A stretch of 64,000 nucleotides of DNA from CAVUAT01 sp963848045 (GCA_963848045.1 CAWKCC010000001.1:186001-250000), one strand, 5' to 3'. Positions 42,101-47,792 are shown, numbered from the stretch's first letter. Notes: generated from the sequence alone by a model not told the origin. A program made the numbers and translations.

Positions 42101-43831
42101 GGTGGCGGTGCCGCTGATCACGGTCGGCTGGCCGCTCTCCACGTTCGCCCCTGCGATCGGCGCCGTGATCGTGGCCTCCGGAGGATCGGTGTCAATGGAC
42201 TGGGCCGCGCTCGCCAGCCCGGCCTGCAGCGTTTGCGGCTGGACGTTGTCCATGTCGGCAAGCAGGTTCACGGTCGCCTGCTGCATGCGCGGATCCTCGG
42301 TCGAGGCGCCGCGATCGTGCTCGCCGTCGAGTCCCCAGGACCATTGGATCGTGCCGGCGCCGAAGACCAGTGCGTCGTCCCCGCTTCCCGCCCCGTTCGC
42401 GTCTCGATAGAGGGTGAGATGATGGGTCGCGGTGCCCGTGGCGAAGGTGGAGCCGTTGTCCTGCAGGACCTCGACGCCGCTGCGGGTGGTGGACGAGTTG
42501 TGGACCAGCCCCGCAGGCCGGGAGCTGTTCTCGGGCGCCTCGTCCCACTCGTAGCCGAGGGTGCCGTCGGTAAGGGTGGCGGTCGTGCCGGGTGCCAGGT
42601 CGGCGATGGCGGTGTCGCGCCAGAGGCGCATCTTGCCGTCGGCCGCCGGCACGTCGATCGCCGAGGTGCCCGAGTTGACCCTGAACATCGTCCCGGTCAG
42701 CCCGTTCTCCGGGTTGGGTCCCTCGGGGTTGAATGGACGCACGTCCCGCCAGGTGCCGGTCCAGGCCGGGTCCGGGTCGATCTTCGCGCCGGCGTGGGTC
42801 TCCTTGTAGGAGACCAGCGTGCGATGGTCGGTGCTCGACCCGTCAATGCTGTCCTCCCAGCGGGTCTTCCAGAAGCTCTCGTTGCCGCTGAAGAAGGCGA
42901 GGTTGACCCCCGCGTCTCGCGCCGCTGTGACGTTGGCCCGCTGGTCCGCCGACCAGTATTCGTCGTGCCCCAACGAGAGGAAGGCCTCGTGTTCGGGGAT
43001 CTCGGAGCCGAAGCGGTCCGCGTCGACGCCGGTGAAGTAGCTGACGTCGTAACCGTTGCGCTCCAGCCAGCGCACCATCGGGTACTCGGCGTTGAAGGGC
43101 GAGTCCTCGGGAGTGGGGCCGCGGACCGTGAGCGGCCTGTTGTAGCTGACCTTGTAGGCCCGGCCGGGGTTGGTGCCGGGACCGCCGACGTAGAGGCTGT
43201 TGCCGCCATACTGGTTGTAGGCGTGCCAGGTGGTGTCCTGGGTCTGGAAGAGCAGATCGGAGGCGCCGTCGTCGTCGCGGACGATGAAGAAGACGTGGCT
43301 CTCGCCGGGCGTCGCGTCTTCGCGCACGAGGTGCGCGAAGTAGATCCCCGAGACGGCGTCGGTGGGGACCGCCCAGGAGGCGGACTCGCTCCAGTTGCCG
43401 CAGTCGGTGAGGCCGGTGGCGCCGTCCGAAAGACAGGCCGGCTGAGTCTGGGGCAAGACCGCGCTCGGCTGCACGGTGGCGATCAGCCGGGCGCCGTCAC
43501 CGCCGTAGTAGCCCATCCGGTAGATGTCGAGGCGGTAGTCGGCCGCGTCCGTGTCAACCTTGAAGCTCGCTGTCTGGCCCTGGTCGACGCTGATGTCGGT
43601 GGCGAACCCCTGGATGTTGTTGTCGCCCGCGCCGCTGACGTCCCACTGGCTCGGCAGGTTGCCGGGCTGACGGTTCTCGCAGGTGATCTCGTTGTCGCCC
43701 GGCTGGCAGGGAACCGCCGCGGCGGTTCCGGCATTCAGCCCGAACGCCGCCAGCGCGACGAACGCCACCAGCAGGAGCCGCGAGAACCTCCTCAGATCAC
43801 GAGCCTCGGCCCGCCGTACGTCGAGGATCAA
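30125..43831 (-). CDS. Giant secreted multidomain repeat protein (about 4,568 residues)
   Basis: The protein has a signal peptide (SRLLLVAFVALAAFGLNAGTA). Domains in order, approximate residues: N,N-dimethylformamidase-beta-like domain (60-545, with IYRMGYYGGDGARL and SLGHDEYWS); Ig-like (548-645); DUF4082 (650-810); Big_5 Ig-like (814-930); ThuA/amidotransferase-like (940-1130); polysaccharide-deacetylase-like with TGDDHG (1180-1480); fibronectin-like (1530-1616); three LamG-like modules separated by Big_5 domains (1624-2770); 14 identical cadherin-like repeats of 97 residues (2777-4134); three Ig-like domains with SPANDNNPELKG (4135-4420); RTX beta-roll (4433-4568). The start TTG 43831 is uncertain; CTG 43834 is an alternative. 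It is probably an exported surface protein for adhesion or glycan degradation; that role is inference. A long AT-rich control region lies upstream. Confidence 0.88.
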   Translation of the reverse strand: MILDVRRAEARDLRRFSRLLLVAFVALAAFGLNAGTAAAVPCQPGDNEITCENRQPGNLPSQWDVSGAGDNNIQGFATDISVDQGQTASFKVDTDAADYRLDIYRMGYYGGDGARLIATVQPSAVLPQTQPACLSDGATGLTDCGNWSESASWAVPTDAVSGIYFAHLVREDATPGESHVFFIVRDDDGASDLLFQTQDTTWHAYNQYGGNSLYVGGPGTNPGRAYKVSYNRPLTVRGPTPEDSPFNAEYPMVRWLERNGYDVSYFTGVDADRFGSEIPEHEAFLSLGHDEYWSADQRANVTAARDAGVNLAFFSGNESFWKTRWEDSIDGSSTDHRTLVSYKETHAGAKIDPDPAWTGTWRDVRPFNPEGPNPENGLTGTMFRVNSGTSAIDVPAADGKMRLWRDTAIADLAPGTTATLTDGTLGYEWDEAPENSSRPAGLVHNSSTTRSGVEVLQDNGSTFATGTATHHLTLYRDANGAGSGDDALVFGAGTIQWSWGLDGEHDRGASTEDPRMQQATVNLLADMDNVQPQTLQAGLASAAQSIDTDPPEATITAPIAGANVESGQPTVISGTATDTVFETGGGQVGAVEVSTDGGTTWHPATGRDNWTYSWTPGATGSATIMARAADDSGNLENPGDSVTVNVIPRTCPCSIWDDSFTAPEDGDTGAIEVGVKFRSDDAGFITGLRFYKTAANTGTHVGHLWTVGGTQLAEATFTGESGSGWQQVSLDSPVAIDANTTYVASYHAPNGHYAAVNSFFSGQGADAPPLHALADGVDGANGIYKYGASGALFPSPDAFEASNYLVDVVFEDAVGPDTTPPAVSARTPSDGANGVSTGTDVTATFSEAMDPLTIDGASVELRDPGDALVPATVSYSAAQRRVTLDPASALQNSTTYTATIKGDPSAEAVTDVAGNPLAADSTWSFTTAAPPPPPPDEGPGGPILVLSDSSDPFGRYYAEILRSEGLNEFTATDLSNLTPALLADHDVVVLGQTGLSAGQVTTLSDWVNAGGNLIAMRPDAQLAGLLGLTGTGNTLSNAYLQVDTGSGPGAGIVGQTIQYHGTADRYTLSGAQALATLFSDAGTSTADPAVTLRDVGGNGGQAASFTYDLARSVVYTRQGNPAWSGDERDSDAGGGQLIRSDDLFYGAKTGDVQPDWVDLDKVAIPQADEQQRLLTNLIEQVNMDRKPLPRFWFLPRDEKAAVVMTGDDHGNNGTEGRFNAYQAINPGCSVADWECVRGTSYIYPNTSGLTDAEAGAFEDAGFEIALHPTTNCADWADQAQLEGFYTSQLASFAGNYPSLDAPSTSRTHCIAWSDWATQPKVELQNGIRLDTNYYYWPPSWIQDRPGMFTGSGMPQRFADLDGSMIDVYQATTQMTDESGQSYPQHIDALLDNAIGAQGYYGVFTANMHTDSASHAGSDAIVASALARDVPIVSARQMLQWLDGRNGSSFGSVSWNASTLSFDISVGAGANGLRAMVPTSSAVGALTTVKRDGSQIPTTTQTIKGHEYAFFDATAGTYEATYAVDDTPPAISNLAHSPQGNGTADITWDTDEASDSRVDYGTDPNDLNQSQSSAGMVTSHSLQLTGLAPNTTYHYRATSADAAANPTTEPDPPAAPASFTTPSASFTDTTVSDFNAGTLDANTYVSETGDGEVILKPTEGQEFSGGPGLPSGWSSCVWPSTPNPCDAGPGGTSVSGGSLQADGGMATTNATYGPGRAVEFKATFGAAAFQHLAFTDNFNSSWAMFSTRSGTSQLYASTNAPDGLEDFAIPGSGAWIGSPHLYRIEWDSAEVRYYVDGSLVHTRAITPFGSDLNLAASDFDAGGPELGIDWVRMSPYPAAGTFESRIFDAGETADWGALTWTSAVPAGTSLALSVRTGDTPTPDGSWSAFAPIASSGADIPGNTRYVQYRAELDPDPNLTSTLSEVSIAYSLGPDATPPTITNRTPAPGATDVPRDTNVDVQFSEAMNPATITGSTVSLRKQGAGADVPAAVSYAGTTATIDPSADLDPGAVYDVTVKGGAGGVADAADNPLAADDTWSFTTVPLTFVDDTTAEFGAGTPGADTYVSETANGEVILKPAEGQEFSGGPAVPAGWQVTPWDLPGAGGSATVAGGALVANGASAGTTQTFGPGRALESKGTFSGANFQHIGFGVDYNLQTYWAMFSIKNDGNLYARTAAGSIVPANETQLSSSLIGGPHVFRVEWDTPTQVRYYVDGALVVTHNTGFDFGSTQMRPLVSDLFNGDAGTVTVDWLRMSPYPAAGAFDSRIFDAGAGQIADWGALNWDSTTPAGTGIALSVRTGDTPTPDGSWSAFTPIASSGGDIPGNSRYVQYRAELTTSDASVSPTLSRVEIGYLAGPDVTAPTIINRSPAPGATDVPRDTNVDVQFSEAMNPATIDASTVRLRKQGAGADVPASVSYTGNTATIDPTADLDTNAVYEVTVAGTVEDTAGNALGADDTWSFTTAAQSFGLVDDTTGEFGAGTPGADTYVSETANGEVILKPTVGEEFSGGPGIPSGWSSCPWSAPDPENCAPGTGATVSGGSLHVDGAYARTAATYTSGHSLEYVASFGGQNNEHVGFGVDLNNSPNWAIFSVKFDGTFNARTNNAGSAIDTQLSSSLIGVPHLFRIEWDTTEIRYYVDGSLVATHAASFGATQMRPLATDFTAGGPEVTVDWLRMSPYPASGTFDSRVFDAGQSLNWGSLTWDSTSPSGTGIALSVRTGDTPTPDGSWSAFTPIASSGDDIPGNTRYVQYRAELTTSDSSLTPTLSKVTINGLEDTAPVAVDDNRTVAEDDPATQLNPLTNDTDIDAGPKTVASITQPDNGTAAITGGGSGITYEPDADYCNEGPPASTDDFTYTLNGGSVATIAVTVTCVDDPPVAVDDNRTVAEDDPATQLNPLTNDTDIDAGPKTVASITQPDNGTAAITGGGSGITYEPDADYCNEGPPASTDDFTYTLNGGSVATIAVTVTCVDDPPVAVDDNRTVAEDDPATQLNPLTNDTDIDAGPKTVASITQPDNGTAAITGGGSGITYEPDADYCNEGPPASTDDFTYTLNGGSVATIAVTVTCVDDPPVAVDDNRTVAEDDPATQLNPLTNDTDIDAGPKTVASITQPDNGTAAITGGGSGITYEPDADYCNEGPPASTDDFTYTLNGGSVATIAVTVTCVDDPPVAVDDNRTVAEDDPATQLNPLTNDTDIDAGPKTVASITQPDNGTAAITGGGSGITYEPDADYCNEGPPASTDDFTYTLNGGSVATIAVTVTCVDDPPVAVDDNRTVAEDDPATQLNPLTNDTDIDAGPKTVASITQPDNGTAAITGGGSGITYEPDADYCNEGPPASTDDFTYTLNGGSVATIAVTVTCVDDPPVAVDDNRTVAEDDPATQLNPLTNDTDIDAGPKTVASITQPDNGTAAITGGGSGITYEPDADYCNEGPPASTDDFTYTLNGGSVATIAVTVTCVDDPPVAVDDNRTVAEDDPATQLNPLTNDTDIDAGPKTVASITQPDNGTAAITGGGSGITYEPDADYCNEGPPASTDDFTYTLNGGSVATIAVTVTCVDDPPVAVDDNRTVAEDDPATQLNPLTNDTDIDAGPKTVASITQPDNGTAAITGGGSGITYEPDADYCNEGPPASTDDFTYTLNGGSVATIAVTVTCVDDPPVAVDDNRTVAEDDPATQLNPLTNDTDIDAGPKTVASITQPDNGTAAITGGGSGITYEPDADYCNEGPPASTDDFTYTLNGGSVATIAVTVTCVDDPPVAVDDNRTVAEDDPATQLNPLTNDTDIDAGPKTVASITQPDNGTAAITGGGSGITYEPDADYCNEGPPASTDDFTYTLNGGSVATIAVTVTCVDDPPVAVDDNRTVAEDDPATQLNPLTNDTDIDAGPKTVASITQPDNGTAAITGGGSGITYEPDADYCNEGPPASTDDFTYTLNGGSVATIAVTVTCVDDPPVAVDDNRTVAEDDPATQLNPLTNDTDIDAGPKTVASITQPDNGTAAITGGGSGITYEPDADYCNEGPPASTDDFTYTLNGGSVATIAVTVTCVDDPPVAVDDNRTVAEDDPATQLNPLTNDTDIDAGPKTVASITQPDNGTAAITGGGSGITYEPDADYCNEGPPASTDDFTYTLNGGSVATIAVTVNCAPEAPTITLTDPVSPANDNNPKLIGTVSAEGSPTQVKVYKNATCSGAPDATGTVAAFTGAGIPVAVDDDSSTTFSAQANGVGGDSDCSNTVDYVEDSSAPNAPAISDPASPANDNNPELKGTAEAGSTIRIYKAATGAECIAANLAATGSEGDFTGAGITANVADDTTTAFRATATDAAGNTSACSAAFSYTEDSTAPAAPTFTDSDPDSPANDNNPELKGTAEAGSTVRLYWSGDCTGPVAAQGTAGAFASPGLTVAVPAQESTSFFSATATDAAGNTSACSAPFEYTVPKTEAAPGSPPTPSACGNLIVGGGGANKLFGTGNGDKILGLGGNDRINGRAGVDCLLGGKGKDRIRGGAQGDLIRGGAGNDNLKGGSGKDRIKGGPGNDAISGGANPDRIKGGDGNDWINVRKGGRDIVRCGKGKDRVRADGADVLIGC
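31430..35503 (-). repeat. Tandem array of 14 near-identical 291-bp units
   Basis: Fourteen 291-bp units follow each other in frame within the giant gene, each coding for 97 residues starting VAVDDNRTVAEDD and ending VTCVDDPP. Comparing lines shifted by 291 bases shows no differences in the inner copies; only the outer ends diverge (the last copy has Asn for Thr near 31448). Each unit has two Cys that could form a disulfide. The fold is of the cadherin-like/tandem-95 type found in large adhesins. Nucleotide identity implies recent expansion or gene conversion, so the copy number may vary between strains and may be misassembled. Confidence 0.93.
35525..38962 (-). repeat. Three degenerate LamG/Big_5 module repeats
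   Basis: About 300-residue LamG-like modules starting near 38962, 37698 and 36432 (period about 1.26 kb) share segments such as ADTYVSETANGEVILKP, GPHVFRVEWDT and WLRMSPYPAAGTFDSR. A Big_5 domain with NRSPAPGATDVPRDTNVDVQ separates them. Unlike the 291-bp units, the copies differ at many positions, so this duplication is older. Confidence 0.85.
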
Positions 43832-44044
43832 CAGGTGACGCGCAAGTCCTCACTGTTAGCTGAGTTGATCAAGATTCCCCCAACGCTGATCAGTTTGCCG
43901 GCGCCCCTACCCGCGGCGCCAGTCCCTGTAACGGCTCTAAGTCTGCGCTGCCCGAAACGCCCGCGCATCGGCGCCGCCAACTGAGTCGCCTGCGTATTCG
44001 GCACTTAGTCAGAAACAGGTACCTGACACAAAGCACCTGCAAAA

Positions 44045-44073
44045 AGCCTAGTTCGTGATCGAACCAACCGCAA
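44045..44073 (-). promoter_or_regulatory. Promoter with inverted repeat in the spacer, for the giant gene
   Basis: On the minus strand TTGCGG (44073-44068) and TAGGCT (44050-44045) are separated by exactly 17 bp. The spacer contains the inverted repeat GTTCG-ATCA-CGAAC (44064-44051), which ends at the -10 hexamer. This is a good position for a repressor or activator site. Confidence 0.5.
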
Positions 44074-44182
44074 GGGGAAAATTCGGTATTTGCGGAAAGA
44101 GGTGTGTGTGTGTAACAGTAACCGTCCAGTTCACGCTGAGGCCCGAAGCAAGGCGACTCGCCTGGAGCTCGGGTGGGGCTAT

Positions 44183-44202
44183 GGCGCGGTGGTCACCGCG
44201 CC
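44183..44202 (-). terminator. Hairpin downstream of the amphi-Trp gene
   Basis: GGCGCGGTG, two bases, and CACCGCGCC form a 9-bp stem 26-45 nt after the stop at 44228. No T run follows on the minus strand, so termination efficiency is uncertain. Confidence 0.35.
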
Positions 44203-44227
44203 ACGGGCCGCGCGGACGTCGAGCGGG

Positions 44228-44503
44228 CTAGTTGCCGCCGCCCGGTTCTCCCCCCGTCTCCGGCGGGGCGGGTGTGACCCAGTGCACCTCGGCTTCGATC
44301 TCGAAGCGATAGGTATCCCGCTTCAGCTTGCGAGCGATGTCGAGCTCGAAGTCCACCTGCTCGGGCACCGCCAGCGGCTCGCTGCCGATGTCCACGTTCC
44401 CCGCCTCCACGAGGTCGGCCAGCGAGCGCAGCCGTTCCGCCGCCTCCGAGCGAGACATGGTCATCGTCTGCTTGAGGATGTGGGTCTTCTTGCGTGTGGG
44501 CAT
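44228..44503 (-). CDS. Amphi-Trp domain protein
   Basis: A 91-residue protein with the amphi-Trp pattern: SRSEAAERLRSLADLVEAG, then a strand region with LAVPEQVDFELDI and a C-terminal amphipathic strand ending HWVTP. The family is small and uncharacterised. The ATG at 44503 is chosen because GAGAGGAG, a strong Shine-Dalgarno, stands just upstream and TAGTGT (44534-44529) would start an mRNA about 19 nt before it; the open frame further up is not family-like. It has its own promoter although it follows zwf by 111 nt. The C-terminal tail is Gly/Pro-rich. Confidence 0.8.
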   Translation of the reverse strand: MPTRKKTHILKQTMTMSRSEAAERLRSLADLVEAGNVDIGSEPLAVPEQVDFELDIARKLKRDTYRFEIEAEVHWVTPAPPETGGEPGGGN

Positions 44504-44614
44504 GCTCGGCTCCTCTCTTCCGCGATCAACACTACCCGCTGCGCCGAGCCGAAGCTCGGTGCGCTGATCGGGGTCAGGCCCGGCCACAGAGGGTCGGGGG
44601 CCGGCCAACCGGGG

Positions 44615-46030
44615 CTAGGAGCCGGGCGGGGCCCGCCAGGCGCGCTCGAAGGGCAGCCGCCAGCCTTGCGGCTCCGGGATCCTGTTCATCTCGTCGGGGC
44701 CCCAGGAGTCCTGGGGATATGGCAGCAGCGGGATCTCGGCGTCGAGCACCGGGGCCGCGATCTCCCAGAGCCGCTCGATGCCGTCGGCGGTCGTGAACAG
44801 CGTGTGGTCACCGACCATCGCGTCGCGGATCAGGCGCTCGTAGGCCTCGAGCGTGTCGCCGTCGCTGTCCACCCACTGCAGGGAGAACTGCAGGCTCTGC
44901 TTGTCGAGCAGCATGCCGGGGCCGGGGCGCTTGCCGTAGAAGGAGAGCGAGATGCGCAGGGACTCGTCGAGGTCGAAGGTGAGATGGTCGGGGCCGAAGT
45001 CGCCGACGCCCGAGCCCGCCGGGAACATGCTCTGGGGCGGCTCGCGGAAGGCGATCGAGATGATCCGCGCGCCCTCAGCCATGCGCTTGCCGGTGCGCAG
45101 GTAGAAGGGGACTCCCGCCCAGCGCCAGTTGTCGATCTCGCAGCGCATGGCGATGAAGGTCTCGACATCGGAGGCGGGGTCGATGCCGTCGGTGCCGCGG
45201 TAGCCCTGGTACTGGCCGCGCACGACCTGAGCCGGGTCGAGCGGCTGCAGGGAGCGGAACACCTTGTTCTTCTCGGCGGTGATCGCCTCGGGCTCCAGAG
45301 CGGTGGGCGGCTCCATCGCGACGAAGGCGAGGATCTGGAAGAGGTGGGTCACGACCATGTCGCGGAAGGCGCCGGTCTCCTCGTAGAAGGCGGTGCGGTC
45401 GGCGACCGAGTGCACCTCAGGCACATCGATCTGCACGTGGTCGATGTGGTTGAGGTTCCAGATCGGCTCGAAGAGGCCGTTGGCGAAGCGCAGGGCGAGG
45501 ATGTTCTGGGCGGCCTCCTTGCCGAGGAAGTGGTCGATGCGGTAGATCTGCTGCTCGAGGAAGACCTTGTGCAACTCGCTGTTGAGCTCGCGAGCGCTTG
45601 CGAGATCGGTGCCGAAGGGCTTCTCCATGACGACGCGAGATCGCTCCACCAGCCCCGCCTGCTCGAGCAGCGGAACGATCCGCACGGCGGCGGCCGGCGG
45701 CACGCTCAGATAGTGCAGCCGGCGGGGTGAGCCGCCCAGCTCCTGGTCGCAGGCATTGACAGCGGTGGCGAGCGCCTCCGGGCCGTCGGTGAGGTTGACA
45801 TGGCTGAGCCGCGCCGCGAACCGATCCCATTCGGCGTCGTCGAATGGGAGCCTTCCGAACTGCTCGATGCCCTCCCGCGCCAGCGCTCGTATCTCCTCGG
45901 CGGAGAGATCGTGGCGCGAGACGCCCACCACCCGGAACTCGGGCATCAGGCCGCTACGCGAGAGGTGGAGCAGCCCTGGCAGCAGCTTTCTCTTGGCCAG
46001 GTCGCCGGTGGCGCCGAACAGGACGATCAC
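44615..46030 (-). CDS. zwf: Glucose-6-phosphate dehydrogenase
   Basis: The enzyme oxidises glucose 6-phosphate to 6-phosphogluconolactone and supplies NADPH. It shows the nucleotide-binding FGATGDLAKRKL, the active-site RIDHFLGKE and the substrate-binding NHIDHVQIDVPE blocks. From GTG 46030 the protein has 471 residues, but then only one residue precedes the first beta strand, which is shorter than in relatives. In frame upstream there is no ATG, GTG, TTG or CTG for a long way, yet a -10 like TACGGT (46104-46099) would start transcription near an in-frame ATC codon at 46093, giving 492 residues. The start is therefore open. It is divergent from a thioesterase gene. No other pentose-phosphate genes are adjacent. 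Confidence 0.93.
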   Translation of the reverse strand: MIVLFGATGDLAKRKLLPGLLHLSRSGLMPEFRVVGVSRHDLSAEEIRALAREGIEQFGRLPFDDAEWDRFAARLSHVNLTDGPEALATAVNACDQELGGSPRRLHYLSVPPAAAVRIVPLLEQAGLVERSRVVMEKPFGTDLASARELNSELHKVFLEQQIYRIDHFLGKEAAQNILALRFANGLFEPIWNLNHIDHVQIDVPEVHSVADRTAFYEETGAFRDMVVTHLFQILAFVAMEPPTALEPEAITAEKNKVFRSLQPLDPAQVVRGQYQGYRGTDGIDPASDVETFIAMRCEIDNWRWAGVPFYLRTGKRMAEGARIISIAFREPPQSMFPAGSGVGDFGPDHLTFDLDESLRISLSFYGKRPGPGMLLDKQSLQFSLQWVDSDGDTLEAYERLIRDAMVGDHTLFTTADGIERLWEIAAPVLDAEIPLLPYPQDSWGPDEMNRIPEPQGWRLPFERAWRAPPGS

Positions 46031-46098
46031 GTGAGGATCGACCGGGGCGAGTGTCTCAGCGGGCGAGTCGGTGGGCTGCTCGTGAACGACGATGCGAA

Positions 46099-46108
46099 AC
46101 CGTACCCT
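46099..46108. promoter_or_regulatory. Overlapping divergent -10 boxes (zwf and thioesterase)
   Basis: ACCGTACCCT reads TACCCT on the plus strand (46103-46108) and TACGGT on the minus strand (46104-46099), sharing the central TA. The same design occurs at 47783-47792. Confidence 0.45.
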
Positions 46109-46120
46109 GCCGCGGCTATC

Positions 46121-46939
46121 GTGCCGCGCCCCGTGGCCTTCGACGACGACACCGCGCTCTCCCCCGCTCCCGCCAAGGGCACGTGGCGGGGGGAGATCGT
46201 GCCCGGCTGGGACACTCCGCGCGGGCCGCTGGGCGGCTACGTGATGGCGATCGTGATGCGGGCCCTCGCCCTGGCCGTTGATGACCCCGAGCGCCAAGCC
46301 CGCTCTGTGACGATGCACTTCCTGCGGGTGCCCGAGGCCGGCCCCGTCGAGGTCGCGGTGCGGGTCGAGCGCACCGGGCGCTCGCTGAGCACGCTCACCG
46401 CCAGGCTGTCACAGGGCGGGAAGCTGATCGGGCTTGCCCTCGCGGCCTATTCGAGACCCTGGGAGGGGCCCCTGCTGGACGACTCACCGATTCCCGACGT
46501 GGAGCCGCCCGACCCGACGGAGCCGCCCGGCCAAGGTGAGCTGCGTGGCACCGAGCCGCCCAGCTTCACCGAGCGCCTGGTGATGCAACACCGGTTCGGC
46601 GAAAGGCCCTTCAGCAGGGCGGCACATGGCGAAACGGGGGGCTGGCTGGGCCTCCGCGAGCAGCGGCCGCTCGACGGGCTCGCGGTGGCGGCGCTGACCG
46701 ACGCCTGGTTCCCCGCGCCGTGGCCGCGCCTCAGCGAGCTGGCCCCCGCTCCCACCATCGACCTGACGATCCATTTTCGATCGCCGTTGCCGGCGCAGGG
46801 CGCGCTCCTGCTTGGCCGCTTTCGCAGCCGCTACGTCCGCGACGGCTTCTTCGAGGAGGACGGAGAGCTGTGGTCCTCCGACGGCACCCTGGTCGCGCAG
46901 TCGCGCCAGCTCGGGCTGCTGCTGGGAGCCAAGACCTAG
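46121..46939 (+). CDS. Acyl-CoA thioesterase-like double-hotdog protein
   Basis: A 272-residue protein of the 4HBT_3/TesB-like type, with two hotdog halves: the first includes PRGPLGGYVMAIVMRAL and SVTMHFLRVPEAGPVEV, the second FGERPFSRAAHGETGGWLGL and TIDLTIHFRSPLP. Such enzymes hydrolyse acyl-CoA or act on related thioesters; the natural substrate is not evident. Start: GTG 46121, 12 nt after TACCCT; GTG 46133 four codons later, 10 nt after TATCGT, is equally possible. It shares a compact promoter region with zwf. Confidence 0.83.
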   Translation: MPRPVAFDDDTALSPAPAKGTWRGEIVPGWDTPRGPLGGYVMAIVMRALALAVDDPERQARSVTMHFLRVPEAGPVEVAVRVERTGRSLSTLTARLSQGGKLIGLALAAYSRPWEGPLLDDSPIPDVEPPDPTEPPGQGELRGTEPPSFTERLVMQHRFGERPFSRAAHGETGGWLGLREQRPLDGLAVAALTDAWFPAPWPRLSELAPAPTIDLTIHFRSPLPAQGALLLGRFRSRYVRDGFFEEDGELWSSDGTLVAQSRQLGLLLGAKT

Positions 46940-46998
46940 GAGCCGGCCCTCGGCGCGCCTGCTTCAAGGCGCGCCGCGAGGCAGCCGATAGCCCAGTG

Positions 46999-47259
46999 AT
47001 GACCGAGACGCGGACGCGACGGGTGGTGCTGGAGACAGAGACGCTCCGGATCGCCGGCGCAGTGACGCTTCCCGCCGAGGGGGTGAGGGGGCGACTCTCG
47101 GACCTGCTCAATCGCGAGGGGCTCGACTTCATCGCCCTGGTGGACGCAAAGGTCAGCTCCCGTGACGGCAGCGAGCCCGTCAACCGTGACTTCATCGCCG
47201 TGGCCCGCGACCACGTGCAGGTCGCCTACGAGGACCCGGAGGCGGCTCCGTCTAGTTGA
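46999..47259 (+). CDS. Small conserved protein, DUF6812-like
   Basis: An 86-residue soluble protein without signal or membrane segments. Its middle, GRLSDLLNREGLDFIALVDA, resembles small proteins annotated DUF6812 in related actinobacteria and other bacteria; the function is not known. The predicted fold is beta-rich. The ATG at 46999 gives the family-like length. Its 3' end overlaps the convergent yqgE gene by 8 nt, an economical arrangement that supports both as real genes. Confidence 0.65.
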   Translation: MTETRTRRVVLETETLRIAGAVTLPAEGVRGRLSDLLNREGLDFIALVDAKVSSRDGSEPVNRDFIAVARDHVQVAYEDPEAAPSS

Positions 47260-47776
47260 CCGACGGGTCCGCGGGCATCCGCGCCAGCAGCGCGAACTCG
47301 CCGCCCTTGCGCTCCAGGACATCTGCCCAGAGGTCGCCCTCTGCGAAGGGATCGTCGGCGTGGACCTCTTCGAGAATCCAGGCCTCGGCCTCCAGCTCGG
47401 CCTCGAGCTGCCCCGGGCCCCAGCCGGCGTAGCCGGCGAAGACGCGCAGCCGCTCCAGCTCGGGCGGCGAGTCGAGATCGACCATGCCGACGGCTCCGAC
47501 GACCAGCTTCGTCGCGGCGCCCGGGTCGAGGTGCTCCGCGATCGCGGTCACCGCGCTCGGTTGCACCGGCCCGCCGACATGGAGCAGATGCTCCGGCCCG
47601 ATCAGCTCGGCCAGCTCGCCGGCGACCTCGCCGACGGTCGTCTCAGAGGGCTGGTTCAGCACCAGGCCGAAGGCACCTTCGGGGCCGTGCTCGACGACGA
47701 GCACGACCGTGCGCCGGAAATGGTCGGCCAAGCTCGGCGAGGCGATCAGCAGCTGTCCGCTGGGGCTCTCGGACAC
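47252..47776 (-). CDS. yqgE: YqgE/AlgH family protein (UPF0301)
   Basis: The 174-residue protein has the family hallmarks: GQLLIASPSLADHFRRTVV at the N-terminus, GAFGLVLNQPSE, HVGGPVQPSA and RVFAGYAGWGPGQLEAEL. The family is cytoplasmic and widespread, with no firm biochemical role. The GTG at 47776 lies 6 nt after TACCCT, so a leaderless transcript is predicted. It is divergent from a GST-like gene with only 23 nt between the start codons. Confidence 0.94.
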   Translation of the reverse strand: MSESPSGQLLIASPSLADHFRRTVVLVVEHGPEGAFGLVLNQPSETTVGEVAGELAELIGPEHLLHVGGPVQPSAVTAIAEHLDPGAATKLVVGAVGMVDLDSPPELERLRVFAGYAGWGPGQLEAELEAEAWILEEVHADDPFAEGDLWADVLERKGGEFALLARMPADPSVN

Positions 47777-47782
47777 GCGCCC

Positions 47783-47792
47783 AGGGTAGGGT
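47783..47792. promoter_or_regulatory. Overlapping divergent -10 boxes (yqgE and GST-like gene)
   Basis: AGGGTAGGGT reads TAGGGT on the plus strand (47787-47792, 7 nt before GTG 47800) and TACCCT on the minus strand (47788-47783, 6 nt before GTG 47776). The two hexamers share one TA, and both genes are predicted to be leaderless. Confidence 0.55.

Larger units (their letters stand above)
43832..44227 (-). promoter_or_regulatory. AT-rich 5' control region of the giant gene
   Basis: This 396-bp gap contains no gene. Bases about 44000-44115 are markedly less GC-rich than the surrounding sequence (roughly half GC against over 70 percent). It holds a -35/-10 candidate at 44073-44045 (minus strand), a perfect palindrome CAGGTACCTG (44016-44025), and a (GT)n run near 44102-44112. 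From the predicted start the mRNA leader would be about 200 nt. No known riboswitch fold was recognised. Confidence 0.6.

Noticed and set aside
41519..43984. Plus-strand open frame of about 821 codons
   Set aside because: Antisense to the head of the giant gene, no domain, Val/Gly/Arg-rich shadow composition.
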